DNA from: DATKPC01 sp035524275
GTDB lineage: Bacteria > Pseudomonadota > Gammaproteobacteria > Burkholderiales > Burkholderiaceae_F
Direction of reading: 5' to 3'
DNA: 63,750 bases
Assembly (NCBI GenBank): GCA_035524275.1
Contig: DATKPC010000105.1
Coordinates: forward strand, 1 to 63,750
Shown: piece after piece, positions 8,417-16,066 of the stretch
Numbering within the stretch: position 1 is the first letter of the stretch
Layout of the letters: each line of letters opens with the position of its first letter
The notes under the pieces: model-generated
What the model saw: the letters and a program-made list of their open reading frames with translations, nothing else
Database searches by the model: none
What the model was told of the DNA's origin: nothing
Program-made: the position numbers and the translations under genes

Positions 8417-9112
8417 ATGGCGCGGGGAAGGGCACCCGGCTACGAGGACCAGCGCGTCCTGATCCTGGATCGCGCCGCGCTCCTGTTCGCGCGCAAAGGC
8501 TATGTCGCGACGTCGATGAACGAGGTCGCGGAGGCCTGCGGGTTGTCGAAGGCGACCCTCTACCACTACTTTCGCGACAAGCGCAGCCTGCTGTTCCATA
8601 TCACGCACGACAACGTCGCGCGGCTGCGCGCGATCGTCGCCGAGGTCGCCGCGCGGGAGCTGGCGCCGGAGGCATGCCTGCGGGAACTCGTCCGCAGGCT
8701 GGTCGCGGCCTACGCCGGCGCGCAGGCCGCGCACCGCGTGCTGACCGAGGACGTCCGCTTCCTGCCGCCGCCCGAGCGCGAGCGCGTGCTGCAGACCGAA
8801 CGCGAGATCGTCGCCGGGATTGCGCGCGCGGTGGCCGGCGTCAGGCCGGACCTCGGTACGATGGCACTCGGCAAGCCGCTCGCGATGCTCCTCTTCGGGA
8901 TGATCAACTGGATGTTCACCTGGATGCGGCCCGACGGCGTACTCGACTACGATGCGATCGCGCCGGTCGTGGCCGACCTTTTCGTCGGCGGGCTTCACGC
9001 CGTGCGCCCGCCGCCCGCGCGGGCGGCGCCGCGCGGCGGGCGGCGCGCGACCGGCAGCGCCGCGACCGGAAACATGGCGCCCTCGAAACAAGCACTCGGA
9101 GACAAACGATGA
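8417..9112 (+). CDS. paaR: TetR-family repressor, probably PaaR
   Basis: A 231-residue regulator with an N-terminal TetR helix-turn-helix (SMNEVAEACGLSKATLYHYFRDK, residues about 34-56) and a C-terminal ligand domain. The last 35 residues are a basic, Ala/Arg/Pro-rich tail that looks disordered. Its place as last gene after paaABCDE matches PaaR of Burkholderiales, which represses the paa genes and responds to phenylacetyl-CoA. The palindrome at 1912-1931 is the expected target, which would make the operon autoregulated. The effector is inferred. The stop overlaps the next start as ATGA. Confidence 0.85.
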   Translation: MARGRAPGYEDQRVLILDRAALLFARKGYVATSMNEVAEACGLSKATLYHYFRDKRSLLFHITHDNVARLRAIVAEVAARELAPEACLRELVRRLVAAYAGAQAAHRVLTEDVRFLPPPERERVLQTEREIVAGIARAVAGVRPDLGTMALGKPLAMLLFGMINWMFTWMRPDGVLDYDAIAPVVADLFVGGLHAVRPPPARAAPRGGRRATGSAATGNMAPSKQALGDKR

Positions 9113-10254
9113 CACTGAAGAACCTCCTCGTCCTGGCGGCCTGCGCGGCGGCCATGACGGCGGCGCTCGCCGACGTCAAGGTCGGGATCACGATCTCGGC
9201 GACCGGCCCGGCCGCGTCGCTTGGCATCCCGGAGAAGAACACCGTGGCGCTGCTCCCGTCGACGATCGGCGGCGAGAAGATCGACTACGTCGTGCTCGAC
9301 GACGCCAGCGATACGACGCAGGCCGTCGTCAACACGCGCAAGCTCATCACGGAGGACAAGGTCGACGTCGTCGTCGGGTCGACGATCACGCCCAACTCGC
9401 TGGCGATGATCGACGTCGTCGCGGAGGCCCAGGTGCCGATGATCACGCTCGCGGCGTCGGCGCGCATCGTCGAACCGATGGACGCCAAGCGCCGCTGGGT
9501 GTTCAAGACGCCGCAGAACGACATCATGATGTCGCTCGCGATCGCGGCCCACATGGCCGACCACGGCGTGAAGACGGTCGCCTACATCGGCTTCTCCGAT
9601 GCCTACGGCGAGGGCTGGTACGACGTGTTCTCGAAGGCGGCGGACCTGAAGAAGCTGCAGATGGTCGGCAACGAACGCTACTCGCGCAGCGACAGCTCCG
9701 TCACCGGCCAGGTCCTCAAGATCATGTCGGCGCACCCGGACGCCGTGCTGATCGGCGGTTCCGGGACCCCGGCCGCGCTGCCGCAGAAGACCCTCAAGGA
9801 GCGCGGCTACACCGGGCGCATCTACCAGACGCACGGCGTCGCGAACGCCGATTTCCTGCGCGTCGGCGGCAAGGACGTCGAGGGCACGTTCCTGCCCGCG
9901 GGCCCGGTGCTCGTCGCCGAGCAGTTGCCGGCGGACTATCCGGTGCGCAAGAGCGCGCTGGAGTACATCGCGCGCTACGAGGCCGCGCAGGGCAAGGGCA
10001 CCGTCTCGACGTTCGGCGCGCACTGCTGGGACGCGGGGCTGCTCCTATCGGCCGCCGTGCCGGCGGCGCTGAAGAAGGCGAAGCCCGGCACGCCGGAGTT
10101 CCGCGCTGCGCTGCGCGACGCGCTCGAGCAGGTCCACGGCCTGGCGGGTGCGCACGGGATCTTCTCGATGTCGCCGGCCGACCACCTGGGGCTCGACCAG
10201 CGGGCGCGCGTGATGGTGAAGATCGAGAACGGCGCCTGGAAGTACCAGCCGTGA
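9109..10254 (+). CDS. ABC transporter substrate-binding protein, branched-chain amino acid (LivK) type
   Basis: A periplasmic binding protein of 381 residues with a signal peptide (about residues 1-20, cleaved near ALADVKVG) and the Peripla_BP_6 two-lobe fold (SGLxxGP-like start ITISATGPAASLGIP). Proteins of this class beside aromatic catabolic genes often bind aromatic acids, so phenylacetate or a related acid is a reasonable guess. No permease or ATPase gene lies nearby. ATG 9109 overlaps the paaR stop (ATGA) and its own stop overlaps the next start, so it is translated as part of the paa gene train. Confidence 0.88.
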   Translation: MTLKNLLVLAACAAAMTAALADVKVGITISATGPAASLGIPEKNTVALLPSTIGGEKIDYVVLDDASDTTQAVVNTRKLITEDKVDVVVGSTITPNSLAMIDVVAEAQVPMITLAASARIVEPMDAKRRWVFKTPQNDIMMSLAIAAHMADHGVKTVAYIGFSDAYGEGWYDVFSKAADLKKLQMVGNERYSRSDSSVTGQVLKIMSAHPDAVLIGGSGTPAALPQKTLKERGYTGRIYQTHGVANADFLRVGGKDVEGTFLPAGPVLVAEQLPADYPVRKSALEYIARYEAAQGKGTVSTFGAHCWDAGLLLSAAVPAALKKAKPGTPEFRAALRDALEQVHGLAGAHGIFSMSPADHLGLDQRARVMVKIENGAWKYQP

Positions 10255-11345
10255 AGCGCGATCGGGGGATGCAGCGCGACGTGACGCCGGCGAAGCCCGC
10301 CGCGCCGGGCGCCGGATGCCTTCCGGGCGGTCCTTGGCCGGGCCGGCGCCGCCTTCTTGCCGCGGCCGGCGCCGGCGCGCTCGCGGCGCCGTGGCGCCGC
10401 GTCGCCGCGCAGCAGGAGGCGGAGTTCGCGTACAAGTTCGCCAACAACCTGCCGCTGACGCATCCGCTGAACGTTCGCGCGAAGGAGATGGCGGAGGCCA
10501 TCCGCGCCGACACGAAGGGCCGTGTCGACCTGCAGATCTTTCCCAGCAGCCAGCTCGGCTCCGATACCGACGTGCTGGCCCAGGTGCGGTCCGGCGGCGT
10601 CGAGTTCTTCACGCTGTCGGGGTTGATCCTGGCGACGCTCGTCCCGGCGGCATCGATCAACGGGATCGGCTTCGCCTTCCGCGACTACGACACGGTGTGG
10701 AAGGCGATCGACGGCGAACTCGGCGCGTTCATCCGTGCGCAGATCGCCAAGGCGAACCTGGTCGTGATGGATCGCATCTGGGACAACGGATTCCGCCACG
10801 TCACGTCGTCGACGAAGCCGATCGCGACACCGGACGACCTCAAGGGCTTCAAGATCCGCGTGCCGGTGTCGCCGCTGTGGACGTCGATGTTCAAGGCGTT
10901 CGATGCCGCGCCGACATCGATCAACTTCGCCGAGGTCTATTCCGCGCTGCAGACGCATCTGGTGGACGGCGAGGAGAATCCGCTGGCGGTGATCGCGACG
11001 GCGAAGCTCTACGAGGTGCAGAAATACTGCTCGCTCACGAACCACATGTGGGACGGCTTCTGGTTCCTCGGCAATCGCAAGGCCTGGGAGCGCCTGCCGC
11101 CGGATCTCAGGGCCATCGTCGCGCACCATGTCGACGCCGCCGCGCTGAAGCAGCGCCAGGACGTCGCGCAGCTCAATGCATCGCTGCAGCAGGACCTCGC
11201 CGCCAAGGGTCTCGTCTTCAACCAGCCGAAGACCGATGCGTTTCGCGACCGTCTGCGCCAGTCCGGCTTCTACGCGGAATGGAAGGCGAAGTACGGCGAC
11301 GAGGCCTGGGCGCTGCTGGAGCGGTCGGCCGGCAGGCTGGCATGA
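10251..11345 (+). CDS. TRAP transporter solute-binding protein, DctP family
   Basis: A 364-residue periplasmic binding protein. The leader has a twin-arginine-like segment (GRRRLLAAAGAGALAAPW) pointing to Tat or Sec export. DctP hallmarks are the N-terminal KFANNLPLTHP, LQIFPSSQLG, and GFKIRVP with the family Arg. TRAP proteins bind organic acids and need the membrane pair DctQ and DctM, which are absent here. GTG 10251 overlaps the preceding stop (GTGA); ATG 10269 would remove six residues. Its stop overlaps an in-frame ATG (11342) of the next gene. Confidence 0.88.
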   Translation: MKRDRGMQRDVTPAKPAAPGAGCLPGGPWPGRRRLLAAAGAGALAAPWRRVAAQQEAEFAYKFANNLPLTHPLNVRAKEMAEAIRADTKGRVDLQIFPSSQLGSDTDVLAQVRSGGVEFFTLSGLILATLVPAASINGIGFAFRDYDTVWKAIDGELGAFIRAQIAKANLVVMDRIWDNGFRHVTSSTKPIATPDDLKGFKIRVPVSPLWTSMFKAFDAAPTSINFAEVYSALQTHLVDGEENPLAVIATAKLYEVQKYCSLTNHMWDGFWFLGNRKAWERLPPDLRAIVAHHVDAAALKQRQDVAQLNASLQQDLAAKGLVFNQPKTDAFRDRLRQSGFYAEWKAKYGDEAWALLERSAGRLA

Positions 11346-11380
11346 CGGTGTCGGACGGCGCCGCCGCCGGGGGGTCGCGG

Positions 11381-13402
11381 ATGTTCAGGAAGATCCTCAT
11401 TGCGAACCGCGGCGAGATCGCCTGCCGCGTCATCCGGACCGCGCGCCGGCTCGGCATCGCGACGGTCGCCGTCTACTCCGAGGCGGACGCCAACGCGCGG
11501 CACGTCCGCGTCGCCGACGAGGCGATCGCGATCGGCCCGGCCGCGGCGCGCGAGTCGTATCTCGATGCGGCGCGGATCCTCGACGCGGCGCACCGCGCCG
11601 GGGCCGAGGCGATCCACCCGGGCTACGGGTTCCTGTCGGAGAACGCGGCGTTCGCCTCGGCCTGCGAGCGCGGCGGCATCGTCTTCATCGGGCCGCCGGT
11701 GGCGGCCATCGAGGCGATGGGGTCGAAGTCCGCCGCCAAGGCGCTGATGGAGCGTGCCGCGGTGCCGCTGACACCCGGCTACCACGGCGCCGAGCAGGAT
11801 CCCGCCTTCCTCGCCGACCAGGCACGGCGGATCGGCTATCCGGTTCTGATCAAGGCGAGCGCCGGCGGCGGCGGCAAGGGGATGCGGCGGGTCGACGACG
11901 AACGCGACTTTGCCGCCGCGCTCGCGTCGTGCCGGCGCGAGGCGGCCGGTGCATTCGGCGACGACCGGGTTCTGGTCGAGAAGTACGTGCTGCGGCCGCG
12001 CCACATCGAGATCCAGGTCTTCGGCGACCGCCACGGCCGCTGCATCCATCTGTTCGAGCGCGACTGCTCGGTGCAGCGGCGACACCAGAAGGTGATCGAG
12101 GAGGCGCCGGCGCCCGGCATGACGGCGGCGCGGCGCGCCGCGATGGGCCAGGCGGCGGTCGACGCCGCACGCGCGGTCGGCTATGTCGGCGCCGGAACGG
12201 TCGAGTTCATCGTCGACCCGGATGGCGCGTTCTACTTCATGGAAATGAACACGCGGCTGCAGGTCGAGCATCCGGTCACCGAGATGATCACCGGCCTCGA
12301 CCTCGTCGAATGGCAGCTGCGCGTGGCGGCCGGCGAACCGCTGCCGCTGGCGCAGGAGCAGCTCGCGATCGACGGCCACGCGATCGAGGCCCGGATCTAC
12401 GCGGAAGACCCGGATCGCGGTTTCCTGCCGTCGACGGGCCGGCTCGTCCACCTCGCGACGCCGGCGCCCGACGCGCACGTGCGCATCGACAGCGGCGTCG
12501 AGCAGGGCGATGAGATCACGCCGTACTACGACCCGATGATCGCGAAGCTGGTCGTCTGGGGCTCTGACCGGCGCCAGGCGCTGGCGCGGATGCGCCAGGC
12601 GCTGGCGCGCTATCGCATCGTCGGCGTCGCGAACAACGTCGATTTCCTCGCCCGGCTGTGCGCGGCCCCGTCGTTCGCCAGCGGCGACCTCGATACCGCG
12701 CTGATCGAGCGCGAACGCGAGCTGCTGTTTCCGGCGACCACGGAGGTTCCGGACGACGTCTGGCGGCTGGCGGCGCTCGCGGAAGTGCTCGAGGAACAGG
12801 CGCGCGCCGACCGCGGTGCGCTCGGCGCCGCGGACCGGCAGTCGCCGTGGCGGGCGCGGGACGGCTGGCGATTGAACGGGCGGGCGCAGCGCCTGCTGAC
12901 GCTGCGGGACGGCGAGCAGTCGCGCACCGTGGCGATCGAGTCCGTGGGCGACGCCTATCGCATGGCACTCGACACGGCACCCGGCGGCGGCATGGCGCCG
13001 GCCGTCAGCGTTCGCGGGTCGATCGCCGAAGGCGACCTGCAGGCCGAGGTCGGCGAGCGTCGCCTGCGGGCGGCGGTCGTCGCGGCCGGCGAACGGCGGC
13101 ACGTGTTCTTCGCCGGGCGCTCGTGGCCGCTCGCGCGGGTCGATACGCTGCACGTCGGCGGCGCGGGCGACGATGCGCACGGCGGCCTGCGGGCGCCGAT
13201 GCCTGGAAAAGTCATCGCGCTCCTCGCGCGGCCGGGCACCGTCGTCGACAAGGGGGCGCCGCTGCTCGTCCTCGAGGCGATGAAGATGGAGCATACGATC
13301 AGCGCACCGCGCCGCGGGCTCCTGAAGGCGTTCCGCTACGGCCCCGGCGAGCAGGTCGCCGACGGCGCGGAACTCGTCGATTTCGAGGGGACCGAAGGGT
13401 GA
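11381..13402 (+). CDS. biotin-dependent acyl-CoA carboxylase alpha subunit (biotin carboxylase + biotin carrier), probably methylcrotonyl-CoA carboxylase
   Basis: 673 residues from the conserved start MFRKILIANRGE. The order is biotin carboxylase N-domain, ATP-grasp with glycine-rich loop KASAGGGGKGM at about 158-168, C-domain, a middle linker, and a C-terminal biotinyl domain with EAMKMEH (biotinylated Lys 635). It carboxylates its own biotin using ATP and bicarbonate. The next gene, HMG-CoA lyase, points to leucine breakdown (methylcrotonyl-CoA), but propionyl- or acetyl-CoA carboxylase cannot be excluded. The carboxyltransferase subunit gene is missing here. ATG 11342, overlapping the previous stop, would add 13 residues; 11381 has a GGGGG ribosome site and matches the family. 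Confidence 0.85.
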   Translation: MFRKILIANRGEIACRVIRTARRLGIATVAVYSEADANARHVRVADEAIAIGPAAARESYLDAARILDAAHRAGAEAIHPGYGFLSENAAFASACERGGIVFIGPPVAAIEAMGSKSAAKALMERAAVPLTPGYHGAEQDPAFLADQARRIGYPVLIKASAGGGGKGMRRVDDERDFAAALASCRREAAGAFGDDRVLVEKYVLRPRHIEIQVFGDRHGRCIHLFERDCSVQRRHQKVIEEAPAPGMTAARRAAMGQAAVDAARAVGYVGAGTVEFIVDPDGAFYFMEMNTRLQVEHPVTEMITGLDLVEWQLRVAAGEPLPLAQEQLAIDGHAIEARIYAEDPDRGFLPSTGRLVHLATPAPDAHVRIDSGVEQGDEITPYYDPMIAKLVVWGSDRRQALARMRQALARYRIVGVANNVDFLARLCAAPSFASGDLDTALIERERELLFPATTEVPDDVWRLAALAEVLEEQARADRGALGAADRQSPWRARDGWRLNGRAQRLLTLRDGEQSRTVAIESVGDAYRMALDTAPGGGMAPAVSVRGSIAEGDLQAEVGERRLRAAVVAAGERRHVFFAGRSWPLARVDTLHVGGAGDDAHGGLRAPMPGKVIALLARPGTVVDKGAPLLVLEAMKMEHTISAPRRGLLKAFRYGPGEQVADGAELVDFEGTEG

Positions 13403-14325
13403 GCGACGCCGTCCGCGTCGTCGAGGTCGGGCCGCGCGACGGCCTGCAGAACGAGCCCGGCAGCATCGCGACCGCCACGAAGCTCGAACTGATCGACCGC
13501 CTTGCCGCGACCGGCCTGCGCGAGATCGAGGCGACGGCGTTCGTCTCGCCGAAGTGGGTCCCGCAGATGGCCGATCACTCGCGGCTGATGCGGCGGCTGC
13601 CGCGGCGGCCCGGCGTGCGTTATCCGGTGCTGGTCCCGAACCTGCGCGGCTACGATGCCGCCGTCTCCGCGGGAGCCACCGAGGTGGCGGTCTTCGCCGC
13701 GGCCTCGGAGGCGTTTTCCCGCCGCAACATCAACTGTTCGATCGACGAATCGATCGACCGCTTCGCACCGGTCTTCGAGGCCGCGGCGCGGCAGGGCGTT
13801 CGCGTCCGCGGGCACATCTCATGCGTCGTCGCCTGCCCTTACGAGGGTGCGGTCGCGCCGCAGCGCGTCGCGCAGGTCGCTTCACGTCTCCACGAGATGG
13901 GCAGCTGCGAGATCACGCTCGGCGACACGATCGGCGTCGCGACGCCGCTGCCGCTGCTGAGGATGCTGGAGGCGGTCGCCGCCCGCGTGCCGATCGAGCG
14001 CCTGACGGGGCACTATCACGACACCTGGGGGATGGCCGCGGCCAACGTCTACGCCTCCTACGAGTTCGGGATCAGGTCGTTCGACGCGTCGGTGGCGGGG
14101 CTGGGCGGCTGTCCCTATGCGAAAGGCGCCACCGGCAACGTCGCGACCGAGGACCTCGTCTACCTGTTCGACGGCCTCGGGGTCTCGACCGGCGTCGAAC
14201 TGGCCGCGCTCGTCGAGGTTGCGGCGTGGATCTGCGCACGGCTCGGCCGGGCGCCCGCGTCGCGCGTCGCCCGGGCGTGGCTCGCGCGCGGCGGCGCGGC
14301 GACGGTCAAGCCCGGCGGAACGTGA
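13399..14325 (+). CDS. mvaB: hydroxymethylglutaryl-CoA lyase
   Basis: 308 residues. It cleaves 3-hydroxy-3-methylglutaryl-CoA to acetyl-CoA and acetoacetate, the last step of leucine catabolism. Family blocks are EVGPRDGLQNEP at the N-terminus, the substrate-loop region CVVACPYEG, HYHDTWGMA (metal-binding His), and GLGGCPYAKGATGN with the catalytic Cys. GTG 13399 overlaps the carboxylase stop as GTGA, with GAGGGG upstream. The 3-prime end overlaps the convergent dioxygenase gene by 20 bases. Confidence 0.93.
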   Translation: MSDAVRVVEVGPRDGLQNEPGSIATATKLELIDRLAATGLREIEATAFVSPKWVPQMADHSRLMRRLPRRPGVRYPVLVPNLRGYDAAVSAGATEVAVFAAASEAFSRRNINCSIDESIDRFAPVFEAAARQGVRVRGHISCVVACPYEGAVAPQRVAQVASRLHEMGSCEITLGDTIGVATPLPLLRMLEAVAARVPIERLTGHYHDTWGMAAANVYASYEFGIRSFDASVAGLGGCPYAKGATGNVATEDLVYLFDGLGVSTGVELAALVEVAAWICARLGRAPASRVARAWLARGGAATVKPGGT

Positions 14326-15076
14326 CGACCAGGACGTCGCGGCATCCGGGACGCGCCGGATCCAGCGGGCGCACCGCCGTCACGCCGTGGTACACGCGCC
14401 CGTCGTCGACGAACGCCGCGTCGAGCGGCTCGGACAGCGTGAAGCTGCCGATTTCGCGGCGCTGCAGGTCGTGGATCGTCGTCACGCCTTCGGCGATATT
14501 CGCGCGGGCGACAAGGACGACGATGACGAAATCGACGCCGTCGCGATGCAGGCCTTCCGGCGTCGGCTGTCCCGGCGCGTCGGCGCGCGCCTCGATGCGG
14601 AACTGGTGGCATTCCGCGTGCCACGTCGACGGCCGCAGCGCGGGCGGCATGACGTCGCCGAACAGCGCAGCGGACCGCGCCATGATCGAGCGCAGCAGCG
14701 GGTGGTCGGCGATCGCGTCGGCGATCGGCATGAACCAGCGCTCGACGCCGCCGTTCAGCGGGTTGTAGTCGCGGCTCTGGTAGTGCGGCTGGTGCGGCTT
14801 GCGCTCGATCGACGGCGCGACGCCCGGCGCGGGTGCGGCGACGGAGAACGTCGCGAAGCGGCGCCGACGGTAGCGGCCTCCGTCGGCCATGTACGTGTCG
14901 ACGCCCAGATCGTTCCAGCTGGCGGCGAAGGTTGCCCAGCCGGAGACGGCCGCGGCCGGCAGCAGCGCAGCGAACGCTCGGCCGTGCAGCCGCGCGAAGC
15001 CGCGCTCGCGGATGGCCGTGGCGAGCGCATCGGTCGCGCCGCCGGCAATGCCGGGATCCACGTCGTGGGTACTCAT
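14306..15076 (-). CDS. 2-oxoglutarate/Fe(II) dioxygenase family protein (PF10014 type)
   Basis: A 256-residue protein of the 2OG-Fe(II) oxygenase family that includes amino-acid hydroxylases such as isoleucine dioxygenase. The facial iron triad is visible as H177-x-D179 (GLHRDGVDF) and H230 (RVYHG), with R246 as the probable 2-oxoglutarate anchor. The substrate is unknown; a free amino acid is a family-based guess. The start ATG 15076 (MSTHDVDPG) is chosen because upstream in-frame codons run into the promoter of the divergent Sel1 gene. Its tail overlaps mvaB on the other strand. Confidence 0.82.
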   Translation of the reverse strand: MSTHDVDPGIAGGATDALATAIRERGFARLHGRAFAALLPAAAVSGWATFAASWNDLGVDTYMADGGRYRRRRFATFSVAAPAPGVAPSIERKPHQPHYQSRDYNPLNGGVERWFMPIADAIADHPLLRSIMARSAALFGDVMPPALRPSTWHAECHQFRIEARADAPGQPTPEGLHRDGVDFVIVVLVARANIAEGVTTIHDLQRREIGSFTLSEPLDAAFVDDGRVYHGVTAVRPLDPARPGCRDVLVVTFRRA

Positions 15077-15086
15077 CGCCCCTATT

Positions 15087-15114
15087 TTGCCTGTCGACGG
15101 GATACCTCTATAGT
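15087..15114 (+). promoter_or_regulatory. putative sigma-70 promoter of the Sel1-repeat gene
   Basis: TTGCCT (15087-15092) and TATAGT (15109-15114) are separated by 16 bases and lie 34 bases before the ATG at 15148. The segment is notably AT-richer than its surroundings and sits between divergent genes. Assigned by motif fit only. Confidence 0.5.
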
Positions 15115-15147
15115 CGCCCTGCGATTCGATCCAGGGGGATACGCCAA

Positions 15148-16017
15148 ATGAGCCATCGCTACCACGTCCGGCCGCCGTCATCCGCGGGCAGGCTGCTCGT
15201 CATGGCCGTGCTCGCCGCCGCGACGCACGCCGTGACCGCGCGAGCGGCGGATGCGCCGCCGCTCGCCGAACATCCGATCGTCGCCGCCGTCGCGCGCGGT
15301 GACTGCCCGGCGGCCGTCGAACTCCTCAACCGCGACAGCGAGGCCAACGACCCGCAGGCCATATTCCTGGCCGGCCGGATGCTCGACGAAGGCATCTGCG
15401 TGAAGCAGGATCACGACGCCGCGACGCGCTTCTTCTCGCGCAGCGCGGAGCTCGGGGACAACGAGGCCAAGCTCGAGCTCGCGGCCAAGTTCGGGCTCGG
15501 CCAGGGCACCGAACAGGATTACGCGAAGGCCGGGGCGATCTGCCATGCGGCCGGGATCGACCCGGAAGGCAAGGTCTCGCCGTATGCGCTGGGTTACGCC
15601 TGCACGGTGCGTTCGATCGCGGCTCGGCTGGCGCGCGATTCGATGCCGCCGAACGCGATACGCCCCGGCGCTTCGGGCATCGCGCAGGTCGAGTTCCGCA
15701 CCGCGTCCTCGACGCTTCGCGTCCGCAGCGCGCCGCGGCTGGCCGTCGAATCGGATGCGCCGACCGGCTCGATGATCCGCCGCGGACGCGGCGACTCGAC
15801 GCATGCGATCGAGGAGGCCTGGTCCGGGGCGCTGGCATCGGTTCCCAAGCCGGAGGCCGCGCGCCTCGACGACCAGCCGGTTGCGTTGCCGCTGGATGTC
15901 GGCCCGATGCTCGTGGTCGGCGCGGCGAATGCGCCCAAGGACGACTCCGTGGAGCTGCTGCGGGCGATGATGCGGGGGACGATGTCGGTCGGCAAGAGCA
16001 GCGGCGCCGCCAACTGA
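15148..16017 (+). CDS. secreted Sel1-repeat protein
   Basis: 289 residues starting at ATG 15148 with AGGGGGA upstream. An N-terminal hydrophobic segment ending in ARAADAPP suggests a cleaved signal peptide, so it is probably periplasmic. Residues about 65-135 form one or two Sel1-like helical repeats (IFLAGRMLDEGICVKQDHDA, then FGLGQGTEQDYAKA), a protein-interaction scaffold. The C-terminal half is low in recognisable features and contains a stretch rich in Arg and Ser. No specific role can be assigned. Confidence 0.75.
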   Translation: MSHRYHVRPPSSAGRLLVMAVLAAATHAVTARAADAPPLAEHPIVAAVARGDCPAAVELLNRDSEANDPQAIFLAGRMLDEGICVKQDHDAATRFFSRSAELGDNEAKLELAAKFGLGQGTEQDYAKAGAICHAAGIDPEGKVSPYALGYACTVRSIAARLARDSMPPNAIRPGASGIAQVEFRTASSTLRVRSAPRLAVESDAPTGSMIRRGRGDSTHAIEEAWSGALASVPKPEAARLDDQPVALPLDVGPMLVVGAANAPKDDSVELLRAMMRGTMSVGKSSGAAN

Positions 16018-16066
16018 CGCCGCGACGGCGACCGATCGACACGCCGGCGCGGTCCCTGCAGCGCGC

